64,000 bases of DNA, from assembly GCA_902506565.1 (NCBI GenBank), contig LR732703.1, positions 4,016,709-4,080,708 on the forward strand. Reading direction: 5' to 3'. Position numbers and translations under genes: made by a program. Positions 18,770 to 27,435 of the stretch are shown one piece after another (positions within the stretch are counted from its first letter, which is position 1; each line of letters opens with the position of its first letter). The notes under the pieces are model-generated. The model saw only the letters and a list, made by a program, of their open reading frames with translations. It did not search any database and was not told where the DNA came from. Source of the stretch: Burkholderiales bacterium 8X. Its GTDB lineage: Bacteria > Pseudomonadota > Gammaproteobacteria > Burkholderiales > Burkholderiaceae_C.

Positions 18770-20047
18770 ATGTTGACCTGGGACGAAGAAGTCAAGCCCA
18801 CCTTGCCGAACAACATGCAGCAAGGGCTGCGGCAAACAACGAACGGCGGCACGCAAGTTGGCCGCTCGGCGGAGTCCCCGACTTCGCAATACGGCGCCCA
18901 CCTCGCTTCCGTTTCCTCGCTTTCTTCTGCTTCCGATTCGGCTTCTTCCGCTTCGGCTTCCGCCAGTTCGATTGCTTCGGTCCCCGGTGCTGCGTCCTCC
19001 GCGCCAGCGCGCAGCGCGCCTGCACCCGCGCAGCGCGTCAAAGCCGCCGACAAGCGAATCATCAACGGCCAGACCGACGTCAACCAGCTGGTTCCGTTCA
19101 AGTACAAGTGGGCCTGGGAGAAGTACCTCGCCACCTGCGCCAATCACTGGATGCCGCAGGAAGTGAACATGACCCGCGACATCGCGCTCTGGAAAGACCC
19201 GAACGGTCTCACCGAGGACGAGCGCCGCATCGTCAAGCGCAACCTCGGCTTCTTCGTGACCGCCGATTCGCTCGCCGCCAACAACATCGTGCTCGGCACC
19301 TATCGCCACATCACGGCGCCCGAGTGCCGGCAGTTCCTGTTGCGGCAGGCCTTCGAGGAAGCGATCCATACCCACGCCTACCAGTACATCGTCGAATCGC
19401 TCGGCCTGGACGAAAGCGAAATCTTCAACGCCTACAACGAGGTCGCATCGATCCGCGAGAAGGATCAGTTCCTGATCCCGTTCATCGAAGCGATCAGCGA
19501 TCCGAACTTCCATACCGGCACCCACGAGAACGACCAGACGCTGCTCAAGTCGCTGATCGTGTTCGCCTGCCTCATGGAAGGGCTCTTCTTCTATGTCGGT
19601 TTCACGCAGATCCTCGCGCTCGGCCGGCAGAACAAGATGACCGGCGCGGCCGAGCAGTACCAGTACATCCTCCGCGACGAGTCGATGCACTGCAACTTCG
19701 GCATCGACCTCATCAACCAGCTCAAGCTCGAGAACCCGCACCTGTGGACGCCCGAATTCAAGGCCGAGATCAAGGCCCTGTTCCAGAAGGCGGTCGAGCT
19801 CGAATACCGGTACGCCGAGGACACCATGCCTCGCGGAGTGCTCGGCATGAACGCCTCCATGTTCAAGGGCTACCTGCGCTACATCGCCAATCGGCGCGCG
19901 CAGCAGATTGGCCTCGAAACGCTTTTCCCGAACGAAGAAAACCCGTTCCCCTGGATGAGCGAAATGATCGACCTGAAGAAAGAGCGTAATTTCTTCGAGA
20001 CCCGCGTGATCGAATACCAGTCGGGCGGAGCGCTCTCCTGGGATTGA
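18770..20047 (+). CDS. nrdB: Ribonucleoside-diphosphate reductase subunit beta (class Ia)
   Basis: Diiron/tyrosyl-radical subunit of 425 residues. Ligands visible by spacing are D166, E197 and H200, with Y204 at the tyrosyl-radical position (EAIHTHAY, same spacing as E. coli E115-H118-Y122). [10 protein letters not shown] and RDESMHC supply the second-half Glu and Glu/His. The C-terminal tail ends [10 protein letters not shown], the peptide that docks on NrdA. Unusual: residues about 44-88 form a Ser/Ala low-complexity segment between the conserved N-terminal MLTWDEEV and the core, encoded by a TCX/GCX simple repeat. It lies 150 bp downstream of nrdA, probably in one transcript. Confidence 0.96.
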   Translation: MLTWDEEVKPTLPNNMQQGLRQTTNGGTQVGRSAESPTSQYGAHLASVSSLSSASDSASSASASASSIASVPGAASSAPARSAPAPAQRVKAADKRIINGQTDVNQLVPFKYKWAWEKYLATCANHWMPQEVNMTRDIALWKDPNGLTEDERRIVKRNLGFFVTADSLAANNIVLGTYRHITAPECRQFLLRQAFEEAIHTHAYQYIVESLGLDESEIFNAYNEVASIREKDQFLIPFIEAISDPNFHTGTHENDQTLLKSLIVFACLMEGLFFYVGFTQILALGRQNKMTGAAEQYQYILRDESMHCNFGIDLINQLKLENPHLWTPEFKAEIKALFQKAVELEYRYAEDTMPRGVLGMNASMFKGYLRYIANRRAQQIGLETLFPNEENPFPWMSEMIDLKKERNFFETRVIEYQSGGALSWD

Positions 20048-20243
20048 CGGTTCAGACAAACAATAAAAGTGAATTCAGGAATTGCCCTCGACCATGAATC
20101 GCACCAAAGAGTGCGCATGGGGAGGGCTCAGGTGTTCATGGTGCTGGGATCGAACCCAACGCCATGAATCGCTTCTCGCTGACCAACATGCGCGAAGTGC
20201 TTCAAGAGGTTGATTTTTCAACTTGATCAAGGAGAAATTAGAA

Positions 20244-20756
20244 ATGGCAACTGCAAAGAAAGCGCCGGCCAAGAAAGCCGCTGCAAAGAAGGCTCCGGCC
20301 AAGAAGGTCGCAGCAAAGAAGGCCCCCGCCAAGAAGGTAGCGGCCAAGAAGGTAGCGGCCAAGAAGGCGCCCGCCAAGAAGGCCCCTGCGAAGAAGGTAG
20401 CGGCCAAGAAGGTAGCCGCGAAGAAGGCTCCGGCGAAAAAGGCTCCTGCCAAGAAGGCGCCGGCCAAGAAGGTAGCAGCGAAGAAGGCTCCGGCGAAGAA
20501 GGCCGCAGCGAAGAAGGCCCCTGCCAAGAAGGCGGCGGCGAAGAAGGCTCCGGCGAAGAAGGCCCCTGCGAAAAAGGCTGCGGCTAAGAAGCCCGCTGCC
20601 AAGAAAGCAGCGAAAAAGCCCGCTGCCAAGCCTGCCGCCAAGAAGGCCGCGAAAGCACCTGCCAAAGCTGCCGCAGCGCCTGCACCTGCTCCCGCAGCGC
20701 AGACCACGTTGAATCCGCAGGCAGCATGGCCCTTTCCGACGGCCAGCAAGCCCTGA
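20244..20756 (+). CDS. Histone H1-like lysine/alanine-rich DNA-binding protein
   Basis: A 170-residue protein built almost wholly from KK-A-P-A and KK-V/A-A-A pentapeptide-like units, with a neutral Ala/Pro tail ending in FPTASKP. Such proteins resemble the C-terminal tail of eukaryotic histone H1 and bacterial AlgP/HctB/BpH1 proteins and bind nucleic acid without sequence specificity. The start is the ATG at 20244 behind AAGGAG (20229-20234); an upstream in-frame TTG at 20223 is less likely. The coding DNA is a degenerate tandem repeat of the AAGAAGGC core, so repeat number may vary between strains. The 196-bp spacer before it shows no clear feature apart from two copies of CCATGAATCGC. Confidence 0.9.
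   Translation: MATAKKAPAKKAAAKKAPAKKVAAKKAPAKKVAAKKVAAKKAPAKKAPAKKVAAKKVAAKKAPAKKAPAKKAPAKKVAAKKAPAKKAAAKKAPAKKAAAKKAPAKKAPAKKAAAKKPAAKKAAKKPAAKPAAKKAAKAPAKAAAAPAPAPAAQTTLNPQAAWPFPTASKP
20256..20660 (+). repeat. Degenerate tandem repeat within the histone H1-like gene
   Basis: Some two dozen copies of a 12-18-bp unit with core AAGAAGGC(N)-CC/GC-G run through this stretch. The units encode [10 protein letters not shown] or KKAAA. The high identity between units invites recombination and slippage. Confidence 0.85.
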
Positions 20757-20790
20757 GGCATTCAGCGGCCTTGAACGGCCATTGAGCCAG

Positions 20791-20822
20791 AAGCCCGGCA
20801 CCGCGAGGTGCCGGGCTTTTTT
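20791..20822 (+). terminator. Rho-independent terminator after the H1-like gene
   Basis: AAGCCCGGCACC pairs with GGTGCCGGGCTT across a GCGA tetraloop and is followed by six T residues. It also lies 8 bp before the convergent kinase gene end and carries a short A-run on the other side. Confidence 0.93.
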
Positions 20823-20829
20823 CATGGGG

Positions 20830-21735
20830 CTAAACGAGGCCGAGCGCAGCGCGATCGACGGTGTAGTTCTGCGGTCCGCGCTGCGCGATCTTGAGCGCAC
20901 CCAGCTGGTTGCCGAGCGCAGCGCAACGGGCCAACGGCCAGCCTTGCTCCAGGCCGTAGAGAAGCGCGCCGCGCCAGGCGTCGCCGCAACCGGTGGGCTC
21001 GACAACGGCGGTCGGCGTCACGCCCGGCACGTGCTCCCGCTCGCCGCCCGTCCACACCTCGCAGCCTTCGGCGGCAAGGGTCACGACCAGGCCTTCGACC
21101 CGGCGCGAAAGATCGGCAAGACTCCATCCGGTGCGCTCGCAGAGCATCTTGCCTTCGTAGTCGTTGACCACCACCCAGCTGGCCTGGTCGACGAAGCGTG
21201 CGAGCTCTTCGCCGTTGAACATCGGCAGGCCCTGGCCCGGATCGAACACGAACGGAATGCCGGCCGCCTCGAACTGCGCGGCATGCTGGAGCATGGCCTC
21301 CCGTCCGTCCGGCGCGATGATGCCGAGGCGAATGTCTTCGCGGGCGACGATGCGCGTGATGTGCGCCTGCTGCATCGCACCGGGATGAAAGGCCGTGATC
21401 TGGTTGTTGTCACGGTCGTTCATGATCATGGCCTGCGCCGTGAAGCTGTCGTCCACCTTGCGGACGAACTCGGTGCTGATGCCCAACCCTTCGAGTCGCT
21501 CGACATAGTCGGTGCCATCGCTGCCGACGGTCGCCATCGGCAATGGCTCGCCGCCGATCGCCTTGAGGCTGTAGGCGATGTTGCCCGCGCAGCCGCCGAA
21601 GTCCCGCCGCAGCCCCGGGACCAGGAACGACACGTTGAGGATGTGCAACTGATCGGGGAGGATCTGGTCTGCAAAGCGGCCTTCGAAGGTCATGATGGTG
21701 TCGAAGGCCAGGGAACCGCAAATGACTGCTGCCAT
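20830..21735 (-). CDS. PfkB/ribokinase-family carbohydrate (adenosine-type) kinase
   Basis: Sugar or nucleoside kinase of 301 residues. It has the N-terminal PfkB signature [16 protein letters not shown] (about 47-62) and the C-terminal signature [16 protein letters not shown] near residue 247, with the anion-hole GCGD and the catalytic Asp. The [15 protein letters not shown] start and overall pattern are nearest to the adenosine kinase-like subgroup, but the substrate cannot be fixed from sequence alone. It is the last gene of a minus-strand run with accB-accC-prmA-DUF3426, 45 bp after the previous gene. Confidence 0.85.
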   Translation of the reverse strand: MAAVICGSLAFDTIMTFEGRFADQILPDQLHILNVSFLVPGLRRDFGGCAGNIAYSLKAIGGEPLPMATVGSDGTDYVERLEGLGISTEFVRKVDDSFTAQAMIMNDRDNNQITAFHPGAMQQAHITRIVAREDIRLGIIAPDGREAMLQHAAQFEAAGIPFVFDPGQGLPMFNGEELARFVDQASWVVVNDYEGKMLCERTGWSLADLSRRVEGLVVTLAAEGCEVWTGGEREHVPGVTPTAVVEPTGCGDAWRGALLYGLEQGWPLARCAALGNQLGALKIAQRGPQNYTVDRAALGLV

Positions 21736-21780
21736 GAATAAGGTCGCTGAAAGGTGAAAGGAAATCGGCGCGGGGCGCGA

Positions 21781-23367
21781 TCAAGGATAGAGCGCCTCGA
21801 CCAGGAAGCCGGCCACGGGAGGCAGGCCCGAAGCCTCGGGCCCTGCGAGCGAGAGCGGAAGCGAAGCACTGCGCTCGGCATGCGCGGGCAACACGGCCGG
21901 AGCGTTGAAGTCGGCCGGCATCAGCACCCGCCTCACCACGGCGCGCTCCTGCAGGTCGAGCAGGCTGAGTTCGATCGCCGGCATGGCGAGGTCCACGGCG
22001 GAGACGTTGCGCAAGGTGAAGCTCAGCCGGTACGAATCGCCGGTGCGTTCCCGCGCAAAGGATGCGCCGTCGATCTTGATGTCGCCGATTCGCCGGAGCG
22101 CCGACAGCTCGCAACCGGTCGCGCTGCACAGCGCCGACAGCAGCGGCCGCCACGAGGGTTGATGCGCCACCACCAGGTCGCGCTGGAAGCGCAGCACCTG
22201 CAGCACGAGCAGCAAGCCGGCGATGACCGCGGCGGCCAGCCACGGTGCGCGCGTGGCCAGGAAACGGGTCTTGATGCGACGAGTTCGGGAGCGCCGCCTG
22301 GTGGTCCGCGTACGCACTGGCGCACGAGCCGATGGCGCGGGTTGCGGCTGAACCTCCGGCTCGCTCGTCGACATCACCAGCGACGCAGCGCCATCGCCGA
22401 ACGGTTGCGAATCCGACGGCGGCTTCTCGCGCGCCGCCTCGCGGGCCTTGTAGCGGGCAAGCTTCGCCGACCTGGCACGTGCGCGCCGGAGAGCCTTCTG
22501 GAGTTGCGCGCCCTCGCCGTCAGGCGGCTCCTGCGAGACCGCCGTGCTCGTGCCCGGAGCCGTTGCCTCCGGATCGAGATCGGCGTCATCGGAATCTTCT
22601 GCTTCTTCCGACCGGGGAAGAGCGAGCGGTCCGGCGTCCTGCAGTTTCGACTCGTCTTCCGGCGTCGGGGCGTCCTGGTGCGATACCCGCATGAATCGCT
22701 TTGCGGCAGGAGCAGGCGGCAACGAGAGGTCGATGCTGGGAAAGGGCGGAAAGGACTTGTACTGGGGAATGGCCGGAACCAAGGGCGCAGGCGGTGCCGA
22801 GATTCGATCGGCCGGCCAGGTGTCGGCGAAGAGCGCCGCGAGCGACATCCGGGATGTGGAAGATGCCGGGGATTCGTCCGCCGAGCCTTCGGGATCCGCC
22901 TCGACCTGGGCGACCTCGTTCGCCTTGTCCGATTCGGTGAGTCGGTCCTGCGGGGGGAGGTCGTCGTTGAAGTCGTCGTCGTCCTCGACCCATCCACCCC
23001 GGTCGGCTTCGGCATGGGCCGGCTCGATGCCCGCCTCTTCATCCGTCGGTTGCCCGACACCGATGTGCGACCCTGAAGCACCGCCGCCGTTTCCGAACAC
23101 GATATCGGCATCGCGTGCCGCTGCCCGGATCGCATCGCCGTGGGCGTGGTGTTCGCTCGGCTCGGACGGCTCGACCGCCGTGGTCGGCCCCGCGGCAGAC
23201 GGCCCCGTGAGCGCCGTCACCGGATCCGGTGTCTCGCGCAGGTCGTCGTTGGCATCAAAGACCTGGCTGCAGCGACCGCAGCGCACCCAGCCATCCGAGA
23301 TGCGCAACTGATCCTTCACCACCTTGAACGTGGTGGCGCAGGCAGGGCATCTCGTGACCAGACTCAT
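21781..23367 (-). CDS. MJ0042 zinc-ribbon and DUF3426 membrane protein
   Basis: A 528-residue protein. The N-terminal zinc ribbon has C7-x2-C10 and C30-x2-C33 in the MJ0042 pattern (TRCPACATTFKV...VRCGRCSQVFDA). A long acidic, disordered middle follows, then a basic [13 protein letters not shown] stretch and a single TM helix at about 365-385. The C-terminal beta-rich DUF3426 domain has cysteines and an AVDLAMPAIELSL segment. The topology suggests a cytosolic ribbon and a periplasmic C-terminus. The family commonly sits next to prmA in beta-proteobacteria, as here; the function is unknown. The tail domain resembles a Fn3/LEA-like fold only by eye. Confidence 0.85.
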   Translation of the reverse strand: MSLVTRCPACATTFKVVKDQLRISDGWVRCGRCSQVFDANDDLRETPDPVTALTGPSAAGPTTAVEPSEPSEHHAHGDAIRAAARDADIVFGNGGGASGSHIGVGQPTDEEAGIEPAHAEADRGGWVEDDDDFNDDLPPQDRLTESDKANEVAQVEADPEGSADESPASSTSRMSLAALFADTWPADRISAPPAPLVPAIPQYKSFPPFPSIDLSLPPAPAAKRFMRVSHQDAPTPEDESKLQDAGPLALPRSEEAEDSDDADLDPEATAPGTSTAVSQEPPDGEGAQLQKALRRARARSAKLARYKAREAAREKPPSDSQPFGDGAASLVMSTSEPEVQPQPAPSARAPVRTRTTRRRSRTRRIKTRFLATRAPWLAAAVIAGLLLVLQVLRFQRDLVVAHQPSWRPLLSALCSATGCELSALRRIGDIKIDGASFARERTGDSYRLSFTLRNVSAVDLAMPAIELSLLDLQERAVVRRVLMPADFNAPAVLPAHAERSASLPLSLAGPEASGLPPVAGFLVEALYP

Positions 23368-23376
23368 TGGGCGCCG

Positions 23377-23382
23377 ATTGTA
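23377..23382 (-). promoter_or_regulatory. -10-like hexamer 9 nt before the DUF3426 gene
   Basis: On the minus strand TACAAT (5 of 6 to consensus) ends 9 nt before the ATG at 23367, with no Shine-Dalgarno sequence between. Confidence 0.4.
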
Positions 23383-23419
23383 GGTGTGCCTCCGCTGGCG
23401 GAAGCCGCATCGCGCGGGG

Positions 23420-24316
23420 CTAGAAGCGTGCCGTCATCAGCACCCAGCCGTCCTCTTCGTCGCTCACCTCGAGCGCGGCCCAGGGTGCATAGGCGAGCTT
23501 CAATTCATCGGCCTGCCGTTCGAGGATGCCGGCCAGCACGAGCGCACCACCCGGCTCGACATGGCTGCACAGCAAGGGCGCCAGCACCTTGAGCGGCGTG
23601 GCGAGGATGTTGGCGAGCACCAGCTCGTAGCGGCCTTGCGCCAGCTCCGAAAGACCGGCTTGCAGCTGCACGCCGTTGGCTTCGGCGTTGAGCCGGGTGG
23701 CAGACACCGCCGCCTCGTCGATGTCCACCGCATCGATCTCGATGGCGCCGAACTTGGCGGCGGCGATGGCGAGGATGCCGGAGCCGCAGCCGTAGTCGAG
23801 CACGCGTGGCAGCCGTTCGGCGCCGAGCGACCTCGATCGGTTCGCGATCCAGCGCAGGCACATCCGGGTGGTGGGATGGGTGCCGGTTCCGAACGCGAGC
23901 CCGGGGTCGAGCCGGATCACCGTGGTTGCGGCCGCCGGCGGCTCGTGCCAGGTCGGCACGATCCAGAAGTCATCGGTGATGGACACCGGTGCGAACTGCG
24001 ACTGCGTGAGCCGCACCCAATCCTGCTCGGGCACCTCGCCGATGCCGACGAGCTTGCAGCCTGCGAAGAAATCCTGGGCGGCCAGCAGATCGCTCGCCTC
24101 CCGCGCGGCGGCTTCGTTGCGGAACAAGGCCGTCAGGCGCGAGCGCTGCCAGCCTTCCTTGGGTGCCGGCATGCCGGGCTCGCCGAACAACGCCACCTCG
24201 GCATCGCTTTGCGCATCCGCGTCCTCGACCGCGACGCTCAAGGCGTCGAGTGCGTCCAGCGCATCGGACACCGCTTCGACCCGATCCTCTGGCGCGATGA
24301 GGCGCAGCTCGAACAT
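23420..24316 (-). CDS. prmA: Ribosomal protein L11 methyltransferase PrmA
   Basis: SAM-dependent enzyme of 298 residues that trimethylates ribosomal protein L11. A small N-terminal substrate-recognition domain (about 1-100) precedes a class I Rossmann domain with GTGTHPTT, the SAM-binding VLDYGCGSGILAIAAAKFGA, an acidic DAVDIDE strand end and LANILATPL, the N-I-L-A motif typical of PrmA. It lies 10 bp downstream of accC on the same strand, as in many beta- and gamma-proteobacteria. Confidence 0.96.
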   Translation of the reverse strand: MFELRLIAPEDRVEAVSDALDALDALSVAVEDADAQSDAEVALFGEPGMPAPKEGWQRSRLTALFRNEAAAREASDLLAAQDFFAGCKLVGIGEVPEQDWVRLTQSQFAPVSITDDFWIVPTWHEPPAAATTVIRLDPGLAFGTGTHPTTRMCLRWIANRSRSLGAERLPRVLDYGCGSGILAIAAAKFGAIEIDAVDIDEAAVSATRLNAEANGVQLQAGLSELAQGRYELVLANILATPLKVLAPLLCSHVEPGGALVLAGILERQADELKLAYAPWAALEVSDEEDGWVLMTARF

Positions 24317-24326
24317 GGCCTGCCGA

Positions 24327-25676
24327 TCAGCGCTTGTGCGCCACCAGCCACTCCTCGAGGTAGTGGATGTTGGTGCCGCCGCTCATGAACTTGGCATCGA
24401 CCATCAGCTCGCGGTGAAGCGGGATGTTGGTCTGGATGCCCTCGACCACGGTTTCGTTCAAGGCCGTGCGCATCCGTGCGAGCGCCTGTTCGCGGGTGTC
24501 GCCATGCACGATGATCTTGCCGATCATCGAGTCGTAGTTCGGCGGCACGAAGTAGTTGGTGTACACGTGCGAATCGACCCGCACGCCGGGGCCACCCGGC
24601 GGATGCCACATCGTGATGCGGCCGGGCGACGGCGTGAACTTGTAGGCGTCCTCGGCATTGATGCGGCACTCGATCGCATGGCCGCGCATCTCGATCTGGC
24701 GCTGCACGAAAGGCAGCTTCTCGCCGGCCGCCACCATGATCTGCGTCTTGACGATGTCGATGCCGGTGGTGAATTCGGTCACCGGATGCTCCACCTGCAC
24801 GCGGGTGTTCATCTCGATGAAATAGAACTCGCCGTTCTCGTAGAGGAACTCGAAGGTGCCCGCGCCGCGGTAGCCGATCTTCTTGCAGGCCGCCGCGCAT
24901 CGTTCGCCGATCTTCTCGATCAGCTTGCGCGGGATGCCGGGCGCCGGCGATTCTTCGATGACCTTCTGGTGGCGCCGCTGCATCGAGCAGTCGCGCTCGC
25001 CCAGGTACACCGCGTTCTTGTGCTTGTCGGCGAGGATCTGGATCTCGATGTGACGCGGGTTCTGGAGAAACTTCTCCATGTAGACCGACGCGTTGTTGAA
25101 GGCGGCGCTGGCCTCCGCCTTGGTCATCTGGATCGCATTGACCAGCGCCGCCTCGGTGTGGACCACCCGCATGCCGCGGCCCCCGCCGCCGCCCGATGCC
25201 TTGATGATCACCGGGTAGCCGATGGCCCGCGCGATGCGCTTGTTGACCGCCGCATCGTCCGAGAGCTCGCCCTCGGAGCCGGGTACGCAGGGCACGCCGG
25301 CCTTGATCATGGTCTGCTTGGCAGACACCTTGTCGCCCATGATCCGGATCGACTCGGGCGTCGGCCCGATGAACTGGAAGCCGCTTTGCTCGACCCGTTC
25401 GGCGAAGTTGGCGTTTTCGCTCAGGAAGCCGTAGCCCGGGTGGATGGCCTCGGAGTCGGTGACCTCGGCTGCCGAAATGATGGCCGGCATGTTGAGGTAG
25501 CTGAGCGCCGAGGAAGCCGGCCCGATGCACACCGCCTCTTCGGCCAGCTTGACGTACTTGGCTTCGCGGTCGGCCTCCGAATACACCATGACCGCCCGGA
25601 TGCCGAGTTCGCTGCACGCGCGCTGGATGCGCAGGGCGATCTCGCCACGATTGGCGACAAGAATCTTCTTGAACAT
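24327..25676 (-). CDS. accC: Acetyl-CoA carboxylase, biotin carboxylase subunit
   Basis: ATP-dependent enzyme of 449 residues, the same length as E. coli AccC, that carboxylates biotin on AccB in the first step of fatty-acid synthesis. Visible are [26 protein letters not shown], the ATP-grasp glycine loop [29 protein letters not shown] and [14 protein letters not shown] with the catalytic Glu and Arg. I place the start at the ATG 25676, giving MFKKIL and a 2-nt gap to accB. A GTG at 25682 would add two residues and overlap the accB stop. Confidence 0.96.
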   Translation of the reverse strand: MFKKILVANRGEIALRIQRACSELGIRAVMVYSEADREAKYVKLAEEAVCIGPASSALSYLNMPAIISAAEVTDSEAIHPGYGFLSENANFAERVEQSGFQFIGPTPESIRIMGDKVSAKQTMIKAGVPCVPGSEGELSDDAAVNKRIARAIGYPVIIKASGGGGGRGMRVVHTEAALVNAIQMTKAEASAAFNNASVYMEKFLQNPRHIEIQILADKHKNAVYLGERDCSMQRRHQKVIEESPAPGIPRKLIEKIGERCAAACKKIGYRGAGTFEFLYENGEFYFIEMNTRVQVEHPVTEFTTGIDIVKTQIMVAAGEKLPFVQRQIEMRGHAIECRINAEDAYKFTPSPGRITMWHPPGGPGVRVDSHVYTNYFVPPNYDSMIGKIIVHGDTREQALARMRTALNETVVEGIQTNIPLHRELMVDAKFMSGGTNIHYLEEWLVAHKR

Positions 25677-25678
25677 GG

Positions 25679-26134
25679 TCACTCGATGGTGAACAGTGCT
25701 TGGCCGTACTCGACCGCCATGCCGTTCTCGACCAGGATCTGCGTGACCGTGCCCGACTTGTCGGCCTCGATCTCGTTGAGGATCTTCATGGCCTCGATGA
25801 TGCAGATGGTGTCGCCTTCCTTGACCTGGCTGCCGACCTCGACGAACGCCGGGGCGCCGGGGCTGGACGAGCGGTAGAAGGTGCCGACCATCGGCGACTT
25901 GACGGCATGGCCTGCGGGCGCCGCGGGAGCGGGTGCGGCAGCGGTTGCAGCCGCTTCGGTCGGCGCCGCGGTCGCAGGCGCCTGCATGGCCGGCGCGACT
26001 TGCGCGAATTGAGCGGGCGCTGCGACGCCACCCTTCACGATCCGGACCTTGCCTTCGGCCTCGGTGATTTCAAGCTCGGAAATATTCGAATCAGACACCA
26101 GGTCGATCAGTGTCTTGAGTTTGCGCAGATCCAT
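25679..26134 (-). CDS. accB: Acetyl-CoA carboxylase biotin carboxyl carrier protein
   Basis: Carrier protein of 151 residues. The N-terminal helix pair is [24 protein letters not shown] Pro/Ala-rich flexible linker covers about 38-76. The biotinyl domain has K117 in EAMKI as the biotinylation site, and the [17 protein letters not shown] thumb region typical of AccB is visible. It is first in the minus-strand run accB-accC-prmA. A promoter presumably lies in the 112-bp spacer to the tlpA gene, where TTGACG occurs on the minus strand, but I see no convincing -10 at the right distance. Confidence 0.96.
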   Translation of the reverse strand: MDLRKLKTLIDLVSDSNISELEITEAEGKVRIVKGGVAAPAQFAQVAPAMQAPATAAPTEAAATAAAPAPAAPAGHAVKSPMVGTFYRSSSPGAPAFVEVGSQVKEGDTICIIEAMKILNEIEADKSGTVTQILVENGMAVEYGQALFTIE

Positions 26135-26246
26135 GGGGCTCCAGCGCCGGCGACGCCGGTCTAATGTTTAGAACTTGCTAGAAAAGAGCTTTACGTTGGC
26201 GTTTTGTCGTCAACTGCTTCTAGGGAGCGCGGATTGTAAACGTGAA

Positions 26247-26771
26247 CTACGCCCGCTGCCATTCGGCCAGGTCGGCCGATTCGAGCTTGCCCATTTTACG
26301 GGCGAGCCTTTGGCCCTTGGCATCGAGGACCAGGGTAAAGGGCAAGCCGCCCTTGGTATTTCCGAGCGCCTTCACGAACTCGGTGCCGTCCAGACCCGCA
26401 AGGCCTACCGGATAGCTCACCGGCGTCTTGGCGAGGAACTTGCGCACGGCGCTCGGCTGGTCGATCGCCAGTCCGACGACTTGCCAGCCGTTGCGTGCGT
26501 TTTCGCGGAAGAAGGCATCGATCATCGGCATCTCCTCGATGCACGGCGGACACCAGGTCGCCCAGAAATTGAGCAGCAGCGGTTTGCCCTTCAACTGCTC
26601 GAAAGCGACCTCCTTGCCGTCCGGCCCCTCGAACCGATGCGTCCAGAAGTCGGCGCCCATCGACTCGCCCGAAGACTCGCGGCGTTGCTGCCACACCGCG
26701 CCTGCGACTCCTGCGGTGGCTGCCGTCGCAGCGATCGCGAAGGTCAACCAACGCCTACGTTCCTGATTCAT
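26247..26771 (-). CDS. TlpA/ResA-family thiol:disulfide oxidoreductase
   Basis: Membrane-anchored periplasmic thioredoxin of 174 residues. A twin-Arg-like basic start and a TM or signal helix (about 9-26) precede a thioredoxin fold with C74-P-P-C77 in NFWATWCPPCIEEMP and a cis-Pro region near GGLPFTLVLD. The WCPPC site with the E-E-M-P helix is typical of TlpA/ResA/DsbE proteins that reduce apocytochrome or copper-site cysteines. The exact substrate is unknown. Its start overlaps the end of the upstream gene by 17 nt, so the two are co-transcribed. Confidence 0.88.
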   Translation of the reverse strand: MNQERRRWLTFAIAATAATAGVAGAVWQQRRESSGESMGADFWTHRFEGPDGKEVAFEQLKGKPLLLNFWATWCPPCIEEMPMIDAFFRENARNGWQVVGLAIDQPSAVRKFLAKTPVSYPVGLAGLDGTEFVKALGNTKGGLPFTLVLDAKGQRLARKMGKLESADLAEWQRA

Positions 26772-27369
26772 CCTCGCTCCCCTTGTCTTGTGCCATCAGC
26801 CGCCGGAGCGCCGCAAGGTCGCCGCGCGGGGTCCGCCCTTGCGCATCGCGCTTGAGCGCGCCACGCAGGTCGTCCAAATCGTAGACCAGCAGGTGGACGC
26901 CCACTTCCTCGCCGAGCGGTCGGCAAATCGCATGCACGCTCAACGCCTCGACCTGCTCTCCATGGAAGCCGGTCACCATCCGCGGCTCGTAATCGACGTT
27001 GTGATCGATGAGCGCGATCTCGGCCGACTTCGAGTCGTCACAAAAAAGCTGGATATAGATGTCCGAAAGCCGCGTGGCCGTGCCATGCCAGACCGCACCG
27101 CCGACATGCGGGCGGAACGCGGCCATGCGCTCCATCCATTCGAGCGCCAAGAGGCGCAGCGCCTCGAGTTCCTGCGGCTGGGTGTCGCCGCAGAAGAGCC
27201 GGATGTAGTCGCGGACTTCCGACTCCACCTCGTCGTTGTTCGGCAGTGCGGTGCGCGATGGCAGCCCGAGGTCTTTCAGCGCTCGCCGCTTGGCCGGGCC
27301 GTATTCGAGGCCCTCCTCCACCACCAATCGGGCGGCGGTGGCGGCAATTTCGTGCTTGGACCTGTCCAT
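26755..27369 (-). CDS. Conserved hypothetical protein (beta-proteobacterial)
   Basis: A soluble protein of 204 residues with no TM or signal peptide. The N-terminal 60 residues are helical (IAATAARLVVEEGLEYGPAKRRALKDLG...). The second half is beta-rich (HVGGAVWHGTATRLSDIYIQLFCDDSKSAEIALIDHNVDYEPRMVTGF), ending in a charged tail. The start at 27369 is the first ATG beyond the divergent mpl promoter. Much longer readings upstream run through mpl in antisense and are rejected. It is divergent from mpl and overlaps tlpA. The second half might be a nucleotidyltransferase-like fold, but I cannot support a function. Confidence 0.78.
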   Translation of the reverse strand: MDRSKHEIAATAARLVVEEGLEYGPAKRRALKDLGLPSRTALPNNDEVESEVRDYIRLFCGDTQPQELEALRLLALEWMERMAAFRPHVGGAVWHGTATRLSDIYIQLFCDDSKSAEIALIDHNVDYEPRMVTGFHGEQVEALSVHAICRPLGEEVGVHLLVYDLDDLRGALKRDAQGRTPRGDLAALRRLMAQDKGSEDESGT

Positions 27370-27375
27370 GCTTTC

Positions 27376-27381
27376 ATTCTG
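27376..27381 (-). promoter_or_regulatory. -10-like hexamer 6 nt before the hypothetical gene
   Basis: CAGAAT on the minus strand ends 6 nt before the ATG at 27369, mirroring the TAGAAT in front of the divergent mpl gene 43 bp away. No Shine-Dalgarno sequence is seen. Confidence 0.38.
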
Positions 27382-27423
27382 CCCCGGTTGGCTCGAAGGC
27401 AGAAGCCGCGCCGGGTGCGTCCC

Positions 27424-27429
27424 TAGAAT
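27424..27429 (+). promoter_or_regulatory. -10-like TAGAAT 6 nt before mpl
   Basis: TAGAAT (5 of 6) ends 6 nt before the mpl ATG at 27436, with no Shine-Dalgarno sequence and no clear -35. Transcription from it would start at the first codon. Confidence 0.5.
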
Positions 27430-27435
27430 TGCGCG

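Noticed and set aside
20146-20165. Sequence resembling a tRNA T-arm (GGGTTCGATCCC on the minus strand)
   Set aside because: The five-base T-stem does not pair fully, and no acceptor stem, D-arm or anticodon arm is found around it.
20256-20660. Repeat array considered as a possible CRISPR
   Set aside because: The units are 12-18 bp, contiguous without unique spacers, in frame and coding for lysine/alanine repeats; no cas genes are nearby.
26135-26246. Possible accB promoter with TTGACG on the minus strand
   Set aside because: No acceptable -10 lies at 15-19 bp, so I did not list it as a feature although a promoter must exist nearby.
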